Shown here: piece by piece, positions 23,288-25,139 of the stretch
Numbering within the stretch: position 1 is the first letter of the stretch
Layout: each line of letters opens with the position of its first letter
Assembly (NCBI GenBank): GCA_959026535.1
Contig: CAUFMB010000032.1
Coordinates: forward strand, 1-25,139
Source of the DNA: an uncultured Collinsella sp.
GTDB lineage: Bacteria > Actinomycetota > Coriobacteriia > Coriobacteriales > Coriobacteriaceae
Direction: 5' to 3'
Length of the DNA stretch: 25,139 bases
Notes under the pieces: generated by a model
Seen by the model: the letters and a program-made list of their open reading frames with translations, nothing else
Databases searched by the model: none
Told to the model about the DNA's origin: nothing
Made by a program: the position numbers and the translations under genes

Positions 23288-23958
23288 TCGCTATCCTCCA
23301 TAACGTAGCCCTCTCCAATCCGATTGCGAATCGGGTCGTATCCCAAAACGCTGCGTAGCTTTTTTCGGAGCGACGAGATGTGAACGCGGGTTGCGTTGCT
23401 AAAACAGTTCACGGTGCTATCCCAAACGTGCTCGATAAGCTCCTCTTGGCTTACCGGTCGCCCCTGATTAAGCATCAGGTATTCCAAGATTCCCGTTTCC
23501 TTGCGTGTAAGAGATAAGGCCTCGCTGCCCACGGAAGCGATGCGCGCCTTGGTGTCAAAGCTGAGTTTTCCGCAGGTTAATACTATGTCGCTTTGTGCGA
23601 AGCGCCTGAGGGTAAGGCTGCGGATCCTTGCTGCAAGTTCGTCCAGATGAAACGGCTTGGTGAGGTAATCGTTGGCGCCGGCATCGAGTCCGTCGACTTT
23701 ATCGGATACTTCGCCACGCGCGGACAGAATCAGTACCTTGGTCTCGCAATCGGTTTTCCTAAGTTCCCTGAGCACGGTCATGCCGTCGACATGGGGAAGA
23801 TTGAGGTCGAGTACCACGAGGTCAAAGGCTTCGATGCCCAGCAGGTCGAGCGCCTCCTGTCCATCGTGACAGCAGTCGACGCTGTACGCCAAGTTTCGCA
23901 AACTGCGCGCGATTGCATCGCACAGTGCTCGCTCGTCTTCGACGATCAAAATACGCAT
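23284..23958 (-). CDS. OmpR/PhoB-family response regulator
   Basis: 224 aa. The receiver domain has the acidic pair at 8-9 (VEDER), phospho-acceptor Asp51 in LVVLDLNLPHVDG, a Ser in ILSARG and the Lys in LTKPF. The C-terminal winged helix (about 128-222) has LSLTRKETGILEYLMLNQG and HISSLRKKLRSVLGYDPI with terminal GEGYVME. ATG 23958 follows AAGGAG at an eight-base spacing; a start seven codons upstream is less likely. A minus-strand TATAAA at 24000-24005 may be its -10 box. Confidence 0.93.
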   Translation of the reverse strand: MRILIVEDERALCDAIARSLRNLAYSVDCCHDGQEALDLLGIEAFDLVVLDLNLPHVDGMTVLRELRKTDCETKVLILSARGEVSDKVDGLDAGANDYLTKPFHLDELAARIRSLTLRRFAQSDIVLTCGKLSFDTKARIASVGSEALSLTRKETGILEYLMLNQGRPVSQEELIEHVWDSTVNCFSNATRVHISSLRKKLRSVLGYDPIRNRIGEGYVMEDSE

Positions 23959-23988
23959 AACAGTCTCCTTGCACATTCCAAATCGCGC

Positions 23989-24016
23989 TTAACACGGATT
24001 TTATAGTCGATATGGT
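23989..24016 (+). promoter_or_regulatory. Candidate promoter of the redox operon
   Basis: TTAACA (23989-23994, 5 of 6) and TATGGT (24011-24016, 4 of 6) at 16-base spacing, 33 bases before the start of the mini-protein gene. It overlaps the candidate divergent promoter of the two-component genes. Confidence 0.4.
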
Positions 24017-24048
24017 CCAATGGTCGCGTAACGAAAGGAGTGGTCGAG

Positions 24049-24195
24049 TTGTTCAAAGCGGTAAAACCCATGGTACAGGTCGCTTTGTTGATCGTCGGAA
24101 TTGCCATGGTGTGCTTTGGTGTTATGCGTGGCGAGGCGGATGCCGTGCTGGCCAAAGCGATTAGGCTGTGCTTGGAGTGTATCGGAATTGGATAA
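24049..24195 (+). CDS. CD1871A-family CXXC mini membrane protein
   Basis: A 48-aa protein. TTG 24049 lies eight bases after AAAGGAG; GTG 24040 overlaps that site, so is less likely. The sequence has one membrane helix (VQVALLIVGIAMVCFGVMRGE), then VLAKAIRLCLECIGIG with the C-terminal CxxC that defines this family. Such peptides are regularly encoded beside membrane 4Fe-4S proteins in anaerobes, as here. The CxxC could bind a metal or shuttle thiol redox equivalents; that is inference. Its end overlaps the start of the next gene by eight bases. Confidence 0.88.
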   Translation: MFKAVKPMVQVALLIVGIAMVCFGVMRGEADAVLAKAIRLCLECIGIG

Positions 24196-25090
24196 AAGAG
24201 AAAACACTGCGTCGCATGTTTTGGCCCGATTTCGCGGATTCATTCAGGCGGCGGCGACGCTCGTCACCAACATTCACCTGCCAAACTTTGCCAAAGGCGG
24301 CATCTATCAGGGCGCGGGAAAAACAGTCTGCGTACCTGGACTTAATTGCTATTCGTGCCCCGCGGCATCGGGTGCGTGCCCCATCGGGTCGTTCCAGTCG
24401 GTGGTAGGTTCATCCAAGTTCAACTTTTCTTACTATGTTACCGGTACGCTCATTTTGCTCGGCGTGCTGCTGGGACGCTTTGTATGCGGCTTTCTGTGCC
24501 CGTTTGGCTGGCTGCAGGAGCTGCTTCATAAGATTCCCGGCAAAAAGCTTTCGACAAAAAAGCTCAAGCCGCTCACGTACATCAAGTACGTCGTGTTGCT
24601 GTTTGCCGTGGTGCTGCTACCCGTCTTGGTGGTTAACGACGTGGGCATGGGCGACCCGTTCTTTTGTAAGTACATCTGTCCGCAGGGTGTGCTCGAGGGC
24701 GCCATTCCGCTGGCCATTGCCAATGCCGGCATTCGATCTGCGTTGGGACAGCTCTTTACTTGGAAACTTGTCGTTCTCATTGCCGTGGTAGTGCTGAGCG
24801 TTTTGCTCTATCGCCCCTTCTGCAAATGGATTTGCCCGCTCGGCGCATTCTATGCGCTCATGAATAAGGTGTCCTTGTTGGGGATTCAGGTCGACGCGTG
24901 CAAATGCGTCTCGTGCGGCAAGTGTTCAAGGGTTTGTCAGATGGACGTTGATGTGGTCCGCGCGCCCAATCATGCCGAATGTATCCGGTGCGGAAAGTGC
25001 ATCGGGGCCTGCCCCGTCGATGCCATCAGCTATCGCTATGGCCTGGATGTGTCGGCGGAAAAGCTTCCCTTGACCGCCGATAAAAAGTAA
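24188..25090 (+). CDS. NapH/CcoG-like membrane 4Fe-4S protein
   Basis: A 300-aa polyferredoxin-type electron-transfer protein. TTG 24188 follows GGAG at ten bases and overlaps the preceding stop; a longer start at 24101 lies inside the mini-protein gene and is unlikely. Cys motifs in order: CVPGLNCYSCPAASGACPIG, a membrane helix, CGFLCPFGWLQELL, another helix, CKYICPQGVLEG, another helix, CKWICPLGAFYAL, then two classical clusters CKCVSCGKCSRVCQ and CIRCGKCIGACPVDAI. This alternating layout of membrane helices and CxxxCP motifs is that of NapH-like quinol-to-acceptor electron carriers. No thioredoxin or FMN-binding partner is within the last 49 bases of the window. Possible role: electron delivery across the membrane to an external or periplasmic-side acceptor. 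Confidence 0.92.
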   Translation: MDKRENTASHVLARFRGFIQAAATLVTNIHLPNFAKGGIYQGAGKTVCVPGLNCYSCPAASGACPIGSFQSVVGSSKFNFSYYVTGTLILLGVLLGRFVCGFLCPFGWLQELLHKIPGKKLSTKKLKPLTYIKYVVLLFAVVLLPVLVVNDVGMGDPFFCKYICPQGVLEGAIPLAIANAGIRSALGQLFTWKLVVLIAVVVLSVLLYRPFCKWICPLGAFYALMNKVSLLGIQVDACKCVSCGKCSRVCQMDVDVVRAPNHAECIRCGKCIGACPVDAISYRYGLDVSAEKLPLTADKK

Positions 25091-25139
25091 GGCTCTGTTA
25101 GACCAGGATTGACATGCCGACCTGCCGGCTAACTCGCCG

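Overview
The window looks like a chromosomal segment of a high-GC, Gram-positive gut anaerobe of the class Coriobacteriia, most like Collinsella. This rests on gene content and style: a compact GMP synthase, a second divergent type IIA topoisomerase pair, a sortase-anchored surface protein with a LAxTG-type motif, a LuxR regulator with a TPR-like N-terminus, and a CD1871A-type CXXC mini-protein next to a polyferredoxin. Species assignment is inference.

Layout. (1) 162-3190: housekeeping genes, a cytosolic L-asparaginase (minus) divergent from guaA (plus), closed by a strong terminator. (2) 3295-8428: a very GC-rich, compact minus-strand operon made of an ABC ATPase, two permeases of the lantibiotic-immunity (MutE/MutG) type, a YxeA-like exported protein, an OmpR-type response regulator and a sensor kinase. 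A divergent TetR-type gene beside it is cut off after 33 codons. Composition and edges suggest an acquired bacteriocin-immunity or antimicrobial-resistance cassette. (3) 8424-11724: a scrapyard of accessory DNA holding a C-terminal HsdS scrap, a frameshifted ToxN/AbiQ/CptN-like RNase toxin behind a highly structured leader that may encode its RNA antitoxin, a terminator, yjdF with its probable riboswitch, a 19-bp inverted repeat in front of a 64-codon orphan ORF, an intact flavodoxin-like reductase, a 15-bp inverted-repeat element, and a doubly deleted AAA ATPase preceded by three 19-bp tandem repeats. (4) 11863-16146: the topoisomerase pair, B subunit then A subunit on the minus strand. (5) 16540-22068: a surface-protein locus on the minus strand (LuxR regulator, then a Tat-signal-bearing protein, then a sortase-anchored protein overlapping it in another frame). 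A perfect 12-bp hairpin sits on the junction, and only the first half has a signal peptide while only the second has a wall anchor. (6) 22136-25090: a sensor kinase/response regulator pair divergent from a redox operon encoding a CXXC mini-protein and a NapH/CcoG-like membrane 4Fe-4S protein.

The best candidates for new biology are the structured RNA plus broken type III toxin-like gene at 8689-9312, the bipartite surface protein with a junction hairpin at 18729-18774, and the paired palindromes that overlap a ribosome binding site at 10153-10203. No tRNA, rRNA, CRISPR array, intact transposase or integrase was seen.
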